DNA of 64,000 bases from Enterobacteriaceae bacterium 4M9 (GTDB lineage Bacteria > Pseudomonadota > Gammaproteobacteria > Enterobacterales > Enterobacteriaceae): contig JAADJJ010000001.1 of assembly GCA_010092695.1 (NCBI GenBank), forward strand, positions 3,906,001 through 3,970,000, in the 5' to 3' direction. This document shows, piece after piece, positions 1-8,157 of this stretch. The position numbers were made by a program, and so were the translations under genes. The notes under the pieces are model-generated. The model was not told the DNA's origin. It worked only from the letters and a program-made list of their open reading frames with translations, and made no database searches. Within the stretch, counting starts at the first letter, position 1, and each line of letters starts with the position of its first letter.

Positions 1-238
1 CACCTTCCGCGCGCTTAATCACTTTCATTTCGCGCTGGTTGTCATGGTCGTAGCTGGAGATACAAACGGTGTCGACGTGGCGAATACCCAGTTCACGCGC
101 CAGCAGCGCGGCCGGGACCAGTCCACCGCGGCTGACCGCGATGATGCCCTTCCACTGCTCTGCGGGCAGCAGGCGGCTTGCGAGTTTGCGGGCGTGAATC
201 TGCAACATGTCCCAGGTGACGACGTATTTTTCGCTCAT
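1..238 (-). CDS. gpt: Xanthine-guanine phosphoribosyltransferase, N-terminal part (cut by window edge)
   Basis: The first 79 codons of Gpt, reading leftward from an ATG at 238-236 and running off the window. The enzyme transfers phosphoribose from PRPP to guanine and xanthine in purine salvage and works at the inner face of the membrane. The visible protein begins MSEKYVVTWDMLQIHARKLA and contains the SRGGL segment near residue 37 that contributes to PRPP binding; it is almost identical to the E. coli protein over this stretch. The PRPP signature DDLVDTGGT lies beyond the edge. It is divergent from pepD across a 257-base spacer, as in E. coli. Confidence 0.96.
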   Translation of the reverse strand, partial: MSEKYVVTWDMLQIHARKLASRLLPAEQWKGIIAVSRGGLVPAALLARELGIRHVDTVCISSYDHDNQREMKVIKRAEG

Positions 239-495
239 ATGAAGTGTCCCAGCCTGTCAGTAACGGCTTAAAAATTATTCAGGGGAAATCAGGTTGCGCG
301 AAATTATAGAGATCCCATGCGCTAAAAACCAGTGCTGCGCTAGCAACGGCGCGGATTTTAGGCTTTTGTTCTCCAGATGCAGGAGAAAGTGGTATCCTCG
401 ACTTATCGTACGGGCAAAGGCCCGCGTACATCTTTTTCCCGCTAACACAGTGACCAGGCAGACTTTATTGCCGGTCGTCGTCAAGGAGACGCATC
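239..495. promoter_or_regulatory. gpt-pepD divergent intergenic region
   Basis: This 257-base spacer separates two divergent genes and must carry both promoters. An AAGGAG ribosome-binding site at 482-487 precedes the pepD GTG. No confident -35/-10 pair or operator was recognised, and the short frames here look like chance. Confidence 0.4.
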
Positions 496-1950
496 GTGTC
501 TGAATTGTCTCAACTCTCTCCGCAGCCGCTATGGGATATTTTTGCCAATATTTGCGCTATCCCGCACCCGTCTTACCATGAAGAACAGCTGGCTCAGCAC
601 ATAATGGACTGGGCTGGCGAAAAAGGGCTGCACGCACAGCGCGACCAGGTAGGCAATATTCTGATTCGCAAGCCTGCTACTGCGGGCATGGAAAACCGCA
701 AGCCGGTTGCCCTACAGGCTCACCTGGACATGGTGCCGCAGAAAAATAACGATACCGTTCACGACTTCACTAAAGACCCGATTCAGCCGTGGATTGACGG
801 CGAGTGGGTGAAAGCACGCGGCACCACGCTGGGTGCCGACAACGGGATTGGCATGGCGTCTGCGCTGGCGGTGCTGGCTGACGAGCGCGTGGAGCACGGC
901 CCGCTGGAAGTGCTGCTGACCATGACCGAAGAAGCCGGGATGGAAGGCGCATTCGGCCTTCAGCCCAACTGGCTGAAAGCCGACATTCTGATTAACACCG
1001 ACTCCGAAGAAGAAGGTGAAATTTACATGGGCTGCGCCGGTGGCGTGGATGCCATCACCACCCTGCCGCTCACGCGTGAAGCGCTGCCGGGCGGCTTTGA
1101 GACTGTCAAACTGACCCTGAAAGGCCTCAAAGGCGGTCACTCTGGTGCAGAAATCCACCTCGGTCTTGGCAATGCCAATAAACTGCTGGCGCGCTTTTTG
1201 AAAGAGCACGCGGCACTGGATTTGCGTCTGCTCGATTTCAACGGCGGTACGCTGCGTAACGCCATTCCGCGCGAAGCCTCCGCCATGCTGGCTGTTGCGA
1301 GCAGCAAATCTGCTGAGCTGAAAGCGCAGGTTGCCCACTACCAGGCCGTGCTGGAAAACGAACTGGCGCTGAAAGAGAAAAACCTGACGCTGGTGCTGGA
1401 GTCCTGTGAAACCGCGCACTCGCCGCTGACGGCACAGAGCCGCGACACCTTCGTTAACCTCATCAACGCCACGCCAAACGGCGTGATTCGCAATTCCGAC
1501 GTGATGAAAGGCGTGGTGGAAACCTCGCTGAACCTTGGCGTTGTCACAACAGAAGAGAACCAGGCAGAAATTATTTGTCTGATTCGCTCGCTTATCGACA
1601 GCGGCAAAGATGCCGTTGCCAGCACGCTGCAATCGCTTGGCGAACTGGCCGGTGCACAGGTGCAGATTAAGGGCAGCTATCCGGGCTGGCAGCCGGATGA
1701 CAAATCGCCGGTGATGAAGCTGGTGCGTGAAACTTACAACACGCTGTTTGGCAAAACGCCGAACATTCAGGTTATTCACGCGGGTCTGGAATGCGGCCTG
1801 TTCAAAAAACCGTATCCGGATATGGATATGGTCTCTATTGGGCCAACCATCACCGGACCTCACTCGCCCGATGAGCAGGTGCATATTGAAAGCGTCGGCC
1901 ATTACTGGACGCTGCTGACCGCGCTGCTGAAGGCAATACCGTTAAAATAA
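496..1950 (+). CDS. pepD: Cytosol non-specific dipeptidase (aminoacyl-histidine dipeptidase, peptidase D)
   Basis: An M20C-family zinc dipeptidase of 484 residues (E. coli PepD has 485) that hydrolyses Xaa-His and many other dipeptides in the cytoplasm. Metal-site motifs are visible: QAHLDMV with His76 and Asp78, then GADNGIG, the catalytic EEAG, NTDSEEEG, and HAGLECG near the C-terminus. Translation starts at a GTG, with AAGGAG eight bases upstream; E. coli pepD also uses GTG. The gene is monocistronic and is followed by a strong rho-independent terminator. A long frame on the opposite strand is a shadow of this gene. Confidence 0.98.
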   Translation: MSELSQLSPQPLWDIFANICAIPHPSYHEEQLAQHIMDWAGEKGLHAQRDQVGNILIRKPATAGMENRKPVALQAHLDMVPQKNNDTVHDFTKDPIQPWIDGEWVKARGTTLGADNGIGMASALAVLADERVEHGPLEVLLTMTEEAGMEGAFGLQPNWLKADILINTDSEEEGEIYMGCAGGVDAITTLPLTREALPGGFETVKLTLKGLKGGHSGAEIHLGLGNANKLLARFLKEHAALDLRLLDFNGGTLRNAIPREASAMLAVASSKSAELKAQVAHYQAVLENELALKEKNLTLVLESCETAHSPLTAQSRDTFVNLINATPNGVIRNSDVMKGVVETSLNLGVVTTEENQAEIICLIRSLIDSGKDAVASTLQSLGELAGAQVQIKGSYPGWQPDDKSPVMKLVRETYNTLFGKTPNIQVIHAGLECGLFKKPYPDMDMVSIGPTITGPHSPDEQVHIESVGHYWTLLTALLKAIPLK

Positions 1951-1965
1951 TGACCCACTGCTGTC

Positions 1966-1996
1966 AAAACGCCCTCTTCAGAGGGCGTTTTTGTTT
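1966..1996 (+). terminator. Rho-independent terminator after pepD
   Basis: Perfect stem AACGCCCTC / GAGGGCGTT with a TTCA-type loop, followed by a T-run, 16 bases after the pepD stop. Confidence 0.9.
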
Positions 1997-2094
1997 TCTG
2001 TCATACCTGCACTGAAATGCTGGGTGTTAAAAAAGAGGCCCGCCCCAACGCGTTAACGCTCGCGGAGCAGGAAAACCGCATTTTCGCGATGACG

Positions 2095-3153
2095 TTACAG
2101 CCCCAGCACCAGTTGGCGCTCAAGCTGCGGGTCCAGTAACGTGACATGCAGCCCCACCAGCCTCACGCCGCGTTCACCGCGCCGCTCCTCCCAGGTTTTA
2201 CGCGCGGTGGCAATCAGGTCGTCTTTATTGAGCCGCGGCCAGACGTGCTCCTGGGTGGTCAGCTGGAAGTCGTTGAATTTGAGCTTTACGCCCTGGCGGG
2301 CAATGAGCAGCTGTGGGTTAATCTTCGCCAGCCTGCGCTCAAGCTCCGGGTAAAGGCGCTCGTTAATAATCGCCTCGCACTCTTCCCAGCGATGAATATC
2401 CTCGGCCAGCGTGCGTTCCACACCAACCGACTTACGCAGGCGCTCGCTGCATACCTCGCGCTCATCAATGCCGTGGCTGCGCTCCCACAGCACGCGACCA
2501 AACTTGCCAAAGCGTTTGAGTAAGCGAGCCAGATCGCTGTTTTGCACATCGGCACAGGTAAGCAGCCCCATCTCTTCAAGCTTCGACGCCGTCACTTTGC
2601 CAACGCCGGGGATCTTGGCCAACGGTAACGACAGCAAGAAAGCAGGCATCTCTTGCGGCGTAATCACAAACTGGCCGTTGGGTTTGTTGATGTCCGACGA
2701 GATTTTGGCAAGGAATTTAATCGGCGCAATGCCTGCCGAGGCGGTGAGATTCAGTTCCTGAAAAATCGCCGCGCGGATCTCCTGCGCCATCAGCGTGGCC
2801 GAGCCGCGACAGTGGGCGCTGTCGGTTACGTCAAGATAGGCCTCGTCCAGTGACAGTGGCTCGATGCGATCGGTGTAACGTGAGAAGATTTCGCGGATGT
2901 GGTTAGAGGCCTCTTTGTAAGCCTCAAAACGCCCAGGCAACAGCGTGAGGTGTGGGCACAGCCGCAGCGCGGTGGCGGTCGGCATAGCGCTGCGTACGCC
3001 GTATTTGCGCGCCGGATAATTAGCGGTGCTGATGACGCCACGCCCTTCGCGGCTGCCACCAACAGCCAGCGGAATATCGCGCAGCGCCGGGTTATCACGC
3101 ATCTCGACGGCTGCAAAAAAGCAGTCCATATCGACATGAATAATTTTACGCAT
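2095..3153 (-). CDS. dinB: DNA polymerase IV (translesion polymerase)
   Basis: Y-family error-prone polymerase of 352 residues (E. coli 351) that extends mismatched ends and bypasses minor-groove lesions during the SOS response. The N-terminus carries HVDMDCFFAAVE with catalytic Asp8. The second metal-binding pair Asp103-Glu104 is in SLDEAYLD. The last six residues, QLVLGL, are the beta-clamp binding motif. A consensus LexA box lies 16 bases before the start. The downstream yafN-yafO-yafP genes of E. coli are absent. Confidence 0.98.
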   Translation of the reverse strand: MRKIIHVDMDCFFAAVEMRDNPALRDIPLAVGGSREGRGVISTANYPARKYGVRSAMPTATALRLCPHLTLLPGRFEAYKEASNHIREIFSRYTDRIEPLSLDEAYLDVTDSAHCRGSATLMAQEIRAAIFQELNLTASAGIAPIKFLAKISSDINKPNGQFVITPQEMPAFLLSLPLAKIPGVGKVTASKLEEMGLLTCADVQNSDLARLLKRFGKFGRVLWERSHGIDEREVCSERLRKSVGVERTLAEDIHRWEECEAIINERLYPELERRLAKINPQLLIARQGVKLKFNDFQLTTQEHVWPRLNKDDLIATARKTWEERRGERGVRLVGLHVTLLDPQLERQLVLGL

Positions 3154-3169
3154 ACCGCCAACCCTTTCA

Positions 3170-3185
3170 CTGTACAGATATACAG
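3170..3185 (-). promoter_or_regulatory. LexA operator of dinB
   Basis: CTGT-N8-ACAG matches the SOS-box consensus exactly in both half-sites, with spacer ACAGATAT. It sits 17 to 32 bases upstream of the dinB ATG, as expected for LexA repression. Confidence 0.85.
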
Positions 3186-3354
3186 GATAGCAAATTTACT
3201 CCTGTACGCAATGGTGAAATTTCGTACATTCGCGTTGCATTATTCTCGTTTGTAAGAATATCCCTTTAAAAATAAAGTCATAACAGAAAAAAATCGGTAT
3301 CGTTATCTGACTGCACCGATGCTGGCGATATTTTACTCACTGATTAAGGCAGTC

Positions 3355-3918
3355 ATGGCAATCTTCACAAACCAGGTACAAAAGCTCACCAATATCTGGT
3401 GCTGGCTTCTTATTATCATGCCTTACACTGTCAGGCTTATATGGCTCGATGCTCTGACTGCATTGATATTGCGTTTCGCCCTGGTCACTATCTTCGTTGT
3501 TCTCGACAGGCGCGCTCTGGCTGAAGCAGGATTGCGTTCCCCTCACCTTCTCTGGGGAGTGCTGCTGGAGCCTGTCTATTTATGGAAGCGAGATGGTATT
3601 ACCGGTTATCGCTTCAAGCGCATGTTTGTTATGTTCTTCATTATTCGATTTATGATGTTAATAATGGCTTATTACTATGAAGATATTCACGCAGAGCGCA
3701 ACACCTGTGCTGCGTTGAATACCCTGAACCGGGGCGCACAGGCTCAAAGAGTAAGGCTCGGTGGAGGATGTGAGAGAGTCATTGATATTGAACTGGTCGA
3801 AGCAAAAAAATATAACGCGGATGTCAGATTGAAAAATGGCTCAACGATGCAGGTGGGCATACAGCTTAAAAATAACGGTCAGCTTATTGTGCGTGCGCCT
3901 TTTGCGTATCAGGACTAA
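3355..3918 (+). CDS. Small membrane protein of unknown family, first of a tandem paralogous pair
   Basis: I do not recognise a named family. The 187-residue protein has about three hydrophobic segments in its first 115 residues, a charged loop with LDRRALAEAGLRSPH and WKRDGITGY, then a soluble C-terminal domain of about 75 residues with two cysteines (NTCAALN and GGCERV). The second gene downstream keeps the same plan and motifs, including KLTNIWCW, LDRRALAKAG, the KRxxITG loop and LKNG. The chosen ATG aligns with the second paralog; an in-frame ATG at 3319 would add 12 residues. If the tail is periplasmic, its two cysteines could pair. The function is unknown. Confidence 0.75.
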   Translation: MAIFTNQVQKLTNIWCWLLIIMPYTVRLIWLDALTALILRFALVTIFVVLDRRALAEAGLRSPHLLWGVLLEPVYLWKRDGITGYRFKRMFVMFFIIRFMMLIMAYYYEDIHAERNTCAALNTLNRGAQAQRVRLGGGCERVIDIELVEAKKYNADVRLKNGSTMQVGIQLKNNGQLIVRAPFAYQD

Positions 3919-4014
3919 GCCTGCGTCCTTAATTACTTTTTCATCAGGCAATGCCGCTTTATTTCCCACCCACGAGCCTCTGGATGTATCACTTTTTATA
4001 TAAGGAAAATGCTA

Positions 4015-4635
4015 ATGGCCATCGTCACGGTTCAGGAAGAGAAACTTACTAATATCTGGTGCTGGCTATATGTCATTGTGAGCCTTACCCCGTTCCTCTT
4101 TTGGGAGGAATTTTTGACAATATTAGATTCTGATGAAGAGCTCGTTGTCAGCCTGGCGTTCAGCATCGTATTTTCTATCGCCTTTATTATCCTCGACAGG
4201 CGAGCACTGGCGAAAGCCGGGTTTTCTGCCCCTCACCCGCTGTGGTGCTTTTTTCTGCCGCCGGTTTATTTCTACAAACGCGCCAGTATCACCGGAGTGC
4301 GCAGGAAGTACATGTTCTGGATAATTACCGTGGTCTATGTTGTCGTCAGCCTTGTCATCGTAGCCGGCACGCTTTCTTATGCATTTATCGAAATATATGT
4401 CGAACAAGAAATCTGTGAGTTCCTTAATACCCGTACTGAGCAAAAGTACGGCCAGGCAGGGCTGGAGACACACGCCTGTGAATCTGTCGTTTTTAACGTG
4501 ATGGACTATGTAGACGATGAGAGCAACGGCCCTCTTCCCACAGAAGTACTGTTGAAAAATGGCGAAACGCTACAGATGGATATACAAATAACCGAAGGGG
4601 GAAACGTCAGCGTTATCAGCCCTTATCCCTGGTAA
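4015..4635 (+). CDS. Small membrane protein of unknown family, second tandem paralog
   Basis: A 206-residue paralog of the preceding gene, 96 bases downstream. The N-terminus MAIVTVQEEKLTNIWCW parallels MAIFTNQVQKLTNIWCW of its neighbour. It shares the hydrophobic segments, the LDRRALAKAGFSAPHPLW loop and a C-terminal domain with two cysteines (QEICEFLN, THACESV). AAGGA at 4002-4006 fits the ATG at 4015 better than the in-frame ATG at 4009. A bidirectional terminator follows. The pair probably arose by local duplication. Its place between dinB and nqr does not indicate a job. Confidence 0.78.
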   Translation: MAIVTVQEEKLTNIWCWLYVIVSLTPFLFWEEFLTILDSDEELVVSLAFSIVFSIAFIILDRRALAKAGFSAPHPLWCFFLPPVYFYKRASITGVRRKYMFWIITVVYVVVSLVIVAGTLSYAFIEIYVEQEICEFLNTRTEQKYGQAGLETHACESVVFNVMDYVDDESNGPLPTEVLLKNGETLQMDIQITEGGNVSVISPYPW

Positions 4636-4640
4636 TGATA

Positions 4641-4668
4641 AAAAAACACCTCCTGTCGGAGGTGTTTT
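4641..4668. terminator. Bidirectional terminator between the tandem membrane-protein genes and nqrM
   Basis: Stem AACACCTCC / GGAGGTGTT with a TGTC loop. A seven-base T-run follows on the minus strand and a shorter one on the plus strand, so it can end both converging transcripts. Confidence 0.85.
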
Positions 4669-4671
4669 CAG

Positions 4672-4887
4672 TTACACAATACGGTTCTGGTTGAGCTTTT
4701 GTTCGCGTGCCATACGCGCCTTGCGGGCATCGCACGGCTCCGGGCAATCGCAGACCTTTTCCAGCCCCAGCGCGCCGATGCCGCCACAGCTACCCTGGAG
4801 CGTTTTGCGCTTCACGATGTAGCCCAGTGACATACCTAATATCACCAGCGCAAAGATAGCAAAGGTCGCCAGGAATACCGTTAACAT
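4672..4887 (-). CDS. nqrM: Na+-NQR maturation protein NqrM (DUF539)
   Basis: A 71-residue protein with one N-terminal transmembrane helix and a cysteine-rich tail: Cys34, Cys46, Cys48 and Cys52 in GSCGG and VCDCPEPC. NqrM is needed to assemble Na+-NQR, probably by delivering iron to the NqrD/NqrE centre. It follows nqrF by 11 bases with a GGAGG ribosome-binding site and is the last gene of the operon. In Vibrio an apbE gene lies between nqrF and nqrM; it is absent here. Confidence 0.95.
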   Translation of the reverse strand: MLTVFLATFAIFALVILGMSLGYIVKRKTLQGSCGGIGALGLEKVCDCPEPCDARKARMAREQKLNQNRIV

Positions 4888-4898
4888 ACGCGCCTCCG

Positions 4899-6122
4899 TC
4901 AGCCGCCGAAGTCGTCGAGCAGGATGTTGTCATCCTCCACGCCAAGATCTTTGAGCATCTTAATCACCGCTGCGTTCATCATCGGCGGTCCGCACATGTA
5001 GAACTCGCAGTCTTCCGGTGCCGCATGGTCACGCAGATAGTGCTCATACAACACATTGTGGATGAAGCCGGTGTAACCCGTCCAGTTGTCTTCCGGCAGC
5101 GGCTCAGAGAGGGCAATATGGAAGCTGAAGTTCGGGTTTTCACGCGCTAACTGCTCAAACTCTTCCTGGTAGAACATCTCACGCAGCGAGCGGGCGCCGT
5201 ACCAGAAGGTTATCTTGCGGTCAGTTTTAATGCGCTTAAGCTGGTCGAAGATGTGCGAGCGCATTGGCGCCATACCGGCACCGCCACCTACAAACACCAT
5301 TTCAGCGTCGGTCTCTTTGGCAAAGAACTCGCCAAACGGCCCGGAAATGGTCACCTTGTCACCCGCTTTGAGCGACCAGATGTAGGATGACATGATGCCC
5401 GGCGGTGCATCCGGCACGTTCGGCGGCGGCGTGGCAATACGCACGTTGAGCATGATAATGCCCGCTTCTTCCGGGTAGTTCGCCATTGAATAAGCGCGCA
5501 CGCACGGCTCTTTCACTTCTGAACGGAAGCGGAACAGGTTGAACTTGTCCCAGTCGCCGCGGTATTCCTCAGGCACGTCAAAATCCGCGTAGTCTACCGT
5601 GTGCGGGCCGCATTCAATCTGAATGTAGCCACCGGCGCGAAACGGCACCACTTCACCGTCAGGAATTTTCAGCTTCAGTTCTTTGATGAACGTTGACTTG
5701 TTATCGTTAGAGATAACTTCACATTCCCATTTTTTGACGCCAAAGATCTCTTCCGGCAGCTCAATTTTCATGTTCTGCTTCACCGCCACCTGGCAGGCCA
5801 GACGACAGCCCTCTTTCGCCTCACGCTTGGTGATGTGCGAAAGCTCGGTTGGCAGAATTTCACCGCCGCCCTCTTTGACCGTGACGCGGCACTGGCCGCA
5901 GGAGCCGCCGCCGCCGCAGGCTGAGGAGATAAAAATCCCCTGGCCGGACAGCGTATTAAGCAGCTTGTCGCCCGCAGGCGTGTGAAACTGCTTGTCGGCT
6001 TCGTTATTGATTTCAATCACCACGTCGCCGCTATTCACAAGCCTGGAGCGGGCAAACAAAATCAGCAGTACCAGCGCCAGAACAATCAGCGTAAACATTG
6101 CTACGCCAAGAATAATTTCCAT
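4899..6122 (-). CDS. nqrF: Na+-translocating NADH:quinone reductase subunit F
   Basis: The NADH-oxidising subunit of Na+-NQR, 407 residues. Domains in order: an N-terminal membrane anchor (about residues 3-24), a plant-type [2Fe-2S] ferredoxin domain with ligands Cys69, Cys75, Cys78 and Cys110, an FAD domain with the RAYSMANYP motif, and an NADH domain containing GGGAGMAPMRS and the C-terminal CGPPMM. Electrons pass from NADH via FAD and the 2Fe-2S centre into the membrane subunits. It lies 12 bases after nqrE in a compact operon. Confidence 0.98.
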   Translation of the reverse strand: MEIILGVAMFTLIVLALVLLILFARSRLVNSGDVVIEINNEADKQFHTPAGDKLLNTLSGQGIFISSACGGGGSCGQCRVTVKEGGGEILPTELSHITKREAKEGCRLACQVAVKQNMKIELPEEIFGVKKWECEVISNDNKSTFIKELKLKIPDGEVVPFRAGGYIQIECGPHTVDYADFDVPEEYRGDWDKFNLFRFRSEVKEPCVRAYSMANYPEEAGIIMLNVRIATPPPNVPDAPPGIMSSYIWSLKAGDKVTISGPFGEFFAKETDAEMVFVGGGAGMAPMRSHIFDQLKRIKTDRKITFWYGARSLREMFYQEEFEQLARENPNFSFHIALSEPLPEDNWTGYTGFIHNVLYEHYLRDHAAPEDCEFYMCGPPMMNAAVIKMLKDLGVEDDNILLDDFGG

Positions 6123-6134
6123 AACTAATCGCCC

Positions 6135-6731
6135 TTATAGCTGCACGCCGGAGAATGACATAAAGCCCAGCGCCATCAGTCCCGTGGTGATGAAGGTGAT
6201 GCCGAGACCACGCAGTCCCGCCGGTACGTTGGCGTATTTCATTTTTTCACGCAGCCCCGCCAGCGCCACAATAGCCAGCGTCCAGCCAATCCCCGAACCA
6301 AAGCCGTAGACGATAGATTCAGTAAAGGTGTAATCACGCTGCACCATGAAGGACACGCCACCGAAAATGGCGCAGTTTACGGCGATAAGCGGCAGGAAGA
6401 TGCCCAGCGCGTTATAAAGCGACGGGAAGAAGCGGTCGAGGATCATCTCCAGAATCTGCACCAGCGCAGCAATGACGCCAATGAAGGTGATGAAGTTCAG
6501 GAAGCTCAGATCCACGCCTTCAACAATCGCACCGTCGCGCAGCACCAGGTTATAGACGAGGTTATTGACCGGCACCGCAATACTCAGCACCACGGTAACG
6601 GCAATCCCCAGACCAAAAGAGGTGGAGACTTTCTTGGACACCGCCAGGAAAGTACACATACCCAGGAAGAAGGCCAGCGCCATGTTCTCAACAAACACCG
6701 CACGGACAAACAGACTGATAAAATGGTCCAT
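6135..6731 (-). CDS. nqrE: Na+-translocating NADH:quinone reductase subunit E
   Basis: A 198-residue integral membrane subunit with six predicted helices, homologous to NqrD with inverted topology. It carries the conserved cysteines in GMCTFLAV and VNCAIFGG that, with those of NqrD, bind the intramembrane iron-sulfur centre. It sits three bases downstream of nqrD and is almost certainly co-translated with it. Confidence 0.98.
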   Translation of the reverse strand: MDHFISLFVRAVFVENMALAFFLGMCTFLAVSKKVSTSFGLGIAVTVVLSIAVPVNNLVYNLVLRDGAIVEGVDLSFLNFITFIGVIAALVQILEMILDRFFPSLYNALGIFLPLIAVNCAIFGGVSFMVQRDYTFTESIVYGFGSGIGWTLAIVALAGLREKMKYANVPAGLRGLGITFITTGLMALGFMSFSGVQL

Positions 6732-6734
6732 GAT

Positions 6735-7373
6735 TTACTCCTTCTCCTGCTGTTCTGGCTTCCAGGTGCGCAGCGCCCAAATGAGCAAGCCAATCAGGAA
6801 GAACGCGCTCGGCGCCAGCAGGAACATGCCGTTTGGCAGATACCAGCCGCCGTTTTGCACGGTTTCCATGACGGTGACGCCAAACAGTTTGCCCGACCCA
6901 ATCAGCTCACGTACAAAAGCCACCACCAGCAGAATGGCGCCGTAACCGATGCCGTTGCCGATGCCGTCCATAAAGCTCGCCAGCGGCGGTGACTTCATGG
7001 CGTAGGCTTCAGCGCGGCCCATCACGATGCAGTTGGTAATAATCAGGCCCACAAACACCGACAGCTGTTTGGAGATTTCATAGGCAAAGGCGCGCAGCAG
7101 CTGATCGACCACAATAACCAGCGAGGCGATAATCGCCATCTGCACAATGATGCGCACGCTGTTAGGGATGTGGTTGCGGATCATGGAGATAAACATGCTG
7201 GAAAACGCCGTGACGAGCGTTACCGCAATCGCCATAACAAACGCCGTTTCAAGCTTGGTGGTTACCGCCAGGGCAGAACAGATGCCCAGAATCTGCAGCG
7301 CGATGGGGTTGTTATCAACAAGCGGTGACACCACCAGCTTTTTGATTTCTTTCATGTTGCTCATTTCAGCCAT
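6735..7373 (-). CDS. nqrD: Na+-translocating NADH:quinone reductase subunit D
   Basis: A 212-residue integral membrane subunit, partner of NqrE. Conserved cysteines occur in LGICSALAV and TNCIVMGRAEA. The start chosen is the ATG giving MAEMSNMKEIKKL, with AAGGAG nine bases upstream. An earlier in-frame ATG would place six extra residues over the ribosome-binding site. The start overlaps the nqrC stop by eight bases (ATGGCTGA), indicating translational coupling. Confidence 0.97.
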   Translation of the reverse strand: MAEMSNMKEIKKLVVSPLVDNNPIALQILGICSALAVTTKLETAFVMAIAVTLVTAFSSMFISMIRNHIPNSVRIIVQMAIIASLVIVVDQLLRAFAYEISKQLSVFVGLIITNCIVMGRAEAYAMKSPPLASFMDGIGNGIGYGAILLVVAFVRELIGSGKLFGVTVMETVQNGGWYLPNGMFLLAPSAFFLIGLLIWALRTWKPEQQEKE

Positions 7374-8157
7374 TGTTGAGCACTCCTTCACGTACCTGCT
7401 TCAGGAACGGGCCAAAACCCAGCTCGCCCATCCAGAAGTCAAAACTGTGCTGTACACCGTTTGCTGTAAGCGTTGCACCCGACAAACCGTCAACCGCGTA
7501 TTCGTTACCAGGCTGCGCACCGCCTTTCACAACACGAATGGCCGGATTGCCGTTCTCATCGAGCACTTTTTTACCGACCCACTGACGACGCCAGTTCGGG
7601 TTTTCGATTTCGCCACCGAGTCCCGGCGTTTCACCGTGATCGTAGTAGGTGAGCCCATCAATGGTGCGCCCGTCGGTGCCCAGTGCGACAAATGCATGCA
7701 TGACCGACCACAGACCGTTGCCATACACCGGCAGGATAAGCTGCTGCACTTTCTGCTGCTCATCACGCACCAGCCAGATTTCCACCACGTTGCTACGGCG
7801 TTTGAGGCCAGCCGGATCCTGCGCGGCATTGAGCGCAATGCTCTGCTGCGGGTCACGCAAGGCTTTGGCTTCACTGAAGCCTTCCGGGTCTTTATCCAGC
7901 AGGTTGCCGCTTTGCAGGTCAACCAGGCGAGGAGAGATACGCGCCTTAAACACCTCATTTATCTGCTCGCCGCTCATGCCCGGCTGCATCAGCCCGGCAA
8001 CATCAAGAATGTTGCGCTGTTTGTCCAACTCGCGCTGCTCGGTCTGGCGCGCTTTGAGACCGACCGCCGATCCGGCAACAATCACCGAGCACACCAGGCA
8101 AAGCATAATGACCACCAGCAACGTTTTGCCGATGCTGTCGTTTCCTTTGTTAGCCAC
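7366..8157 (-). CDS. nqrC: Na+-translocating NADH:quinone reductase subunit C (FMN-bearing)
   Basis: A 263-residue subunit with one N-terminal transmembrane helix and a periplasmic FMN domain. The flavinylation motif DGLSGATL places the covalent FMN on Thr229; ApbE normally forms this phosphoester bond. The start overlaps the end of nqrB by eight bases. No apbE gene is in the operon, so the flavin transferase must be encoded elsewhere. Confidence 0.98.
   Translation of the reverse strand: MANKGNDSIGKTLLVVIMLCLVCSVIVAGSAVGLKARQTEQRELDKQRNILDVAGLMQPGMSGEQINEVFKARISPRLVDLQSGNLLDKDPEGFSEAKALRDPQQSIALNAAQDPAGLKRRSNVVEIWLVRDEQQKVQQLILPVYGNGLWSVMHAFVALGTDGRTIDGLTYYDHGETPGLGGEIENPNWRRQWVGKKVLDENGNPAIRVVKGGAQPGNEYAVDGLSGATLTANGVQHSFDFWMGELGFGPFLKQVREGVLNNG

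Noticed and set aside
712..1902. A 396-codon open frame on the strand opposite pepD
   Set aside because: It lies wholly inside pepD, has no recognisable domain and has a composition typical of the antisense frame of a GC-rich gene.
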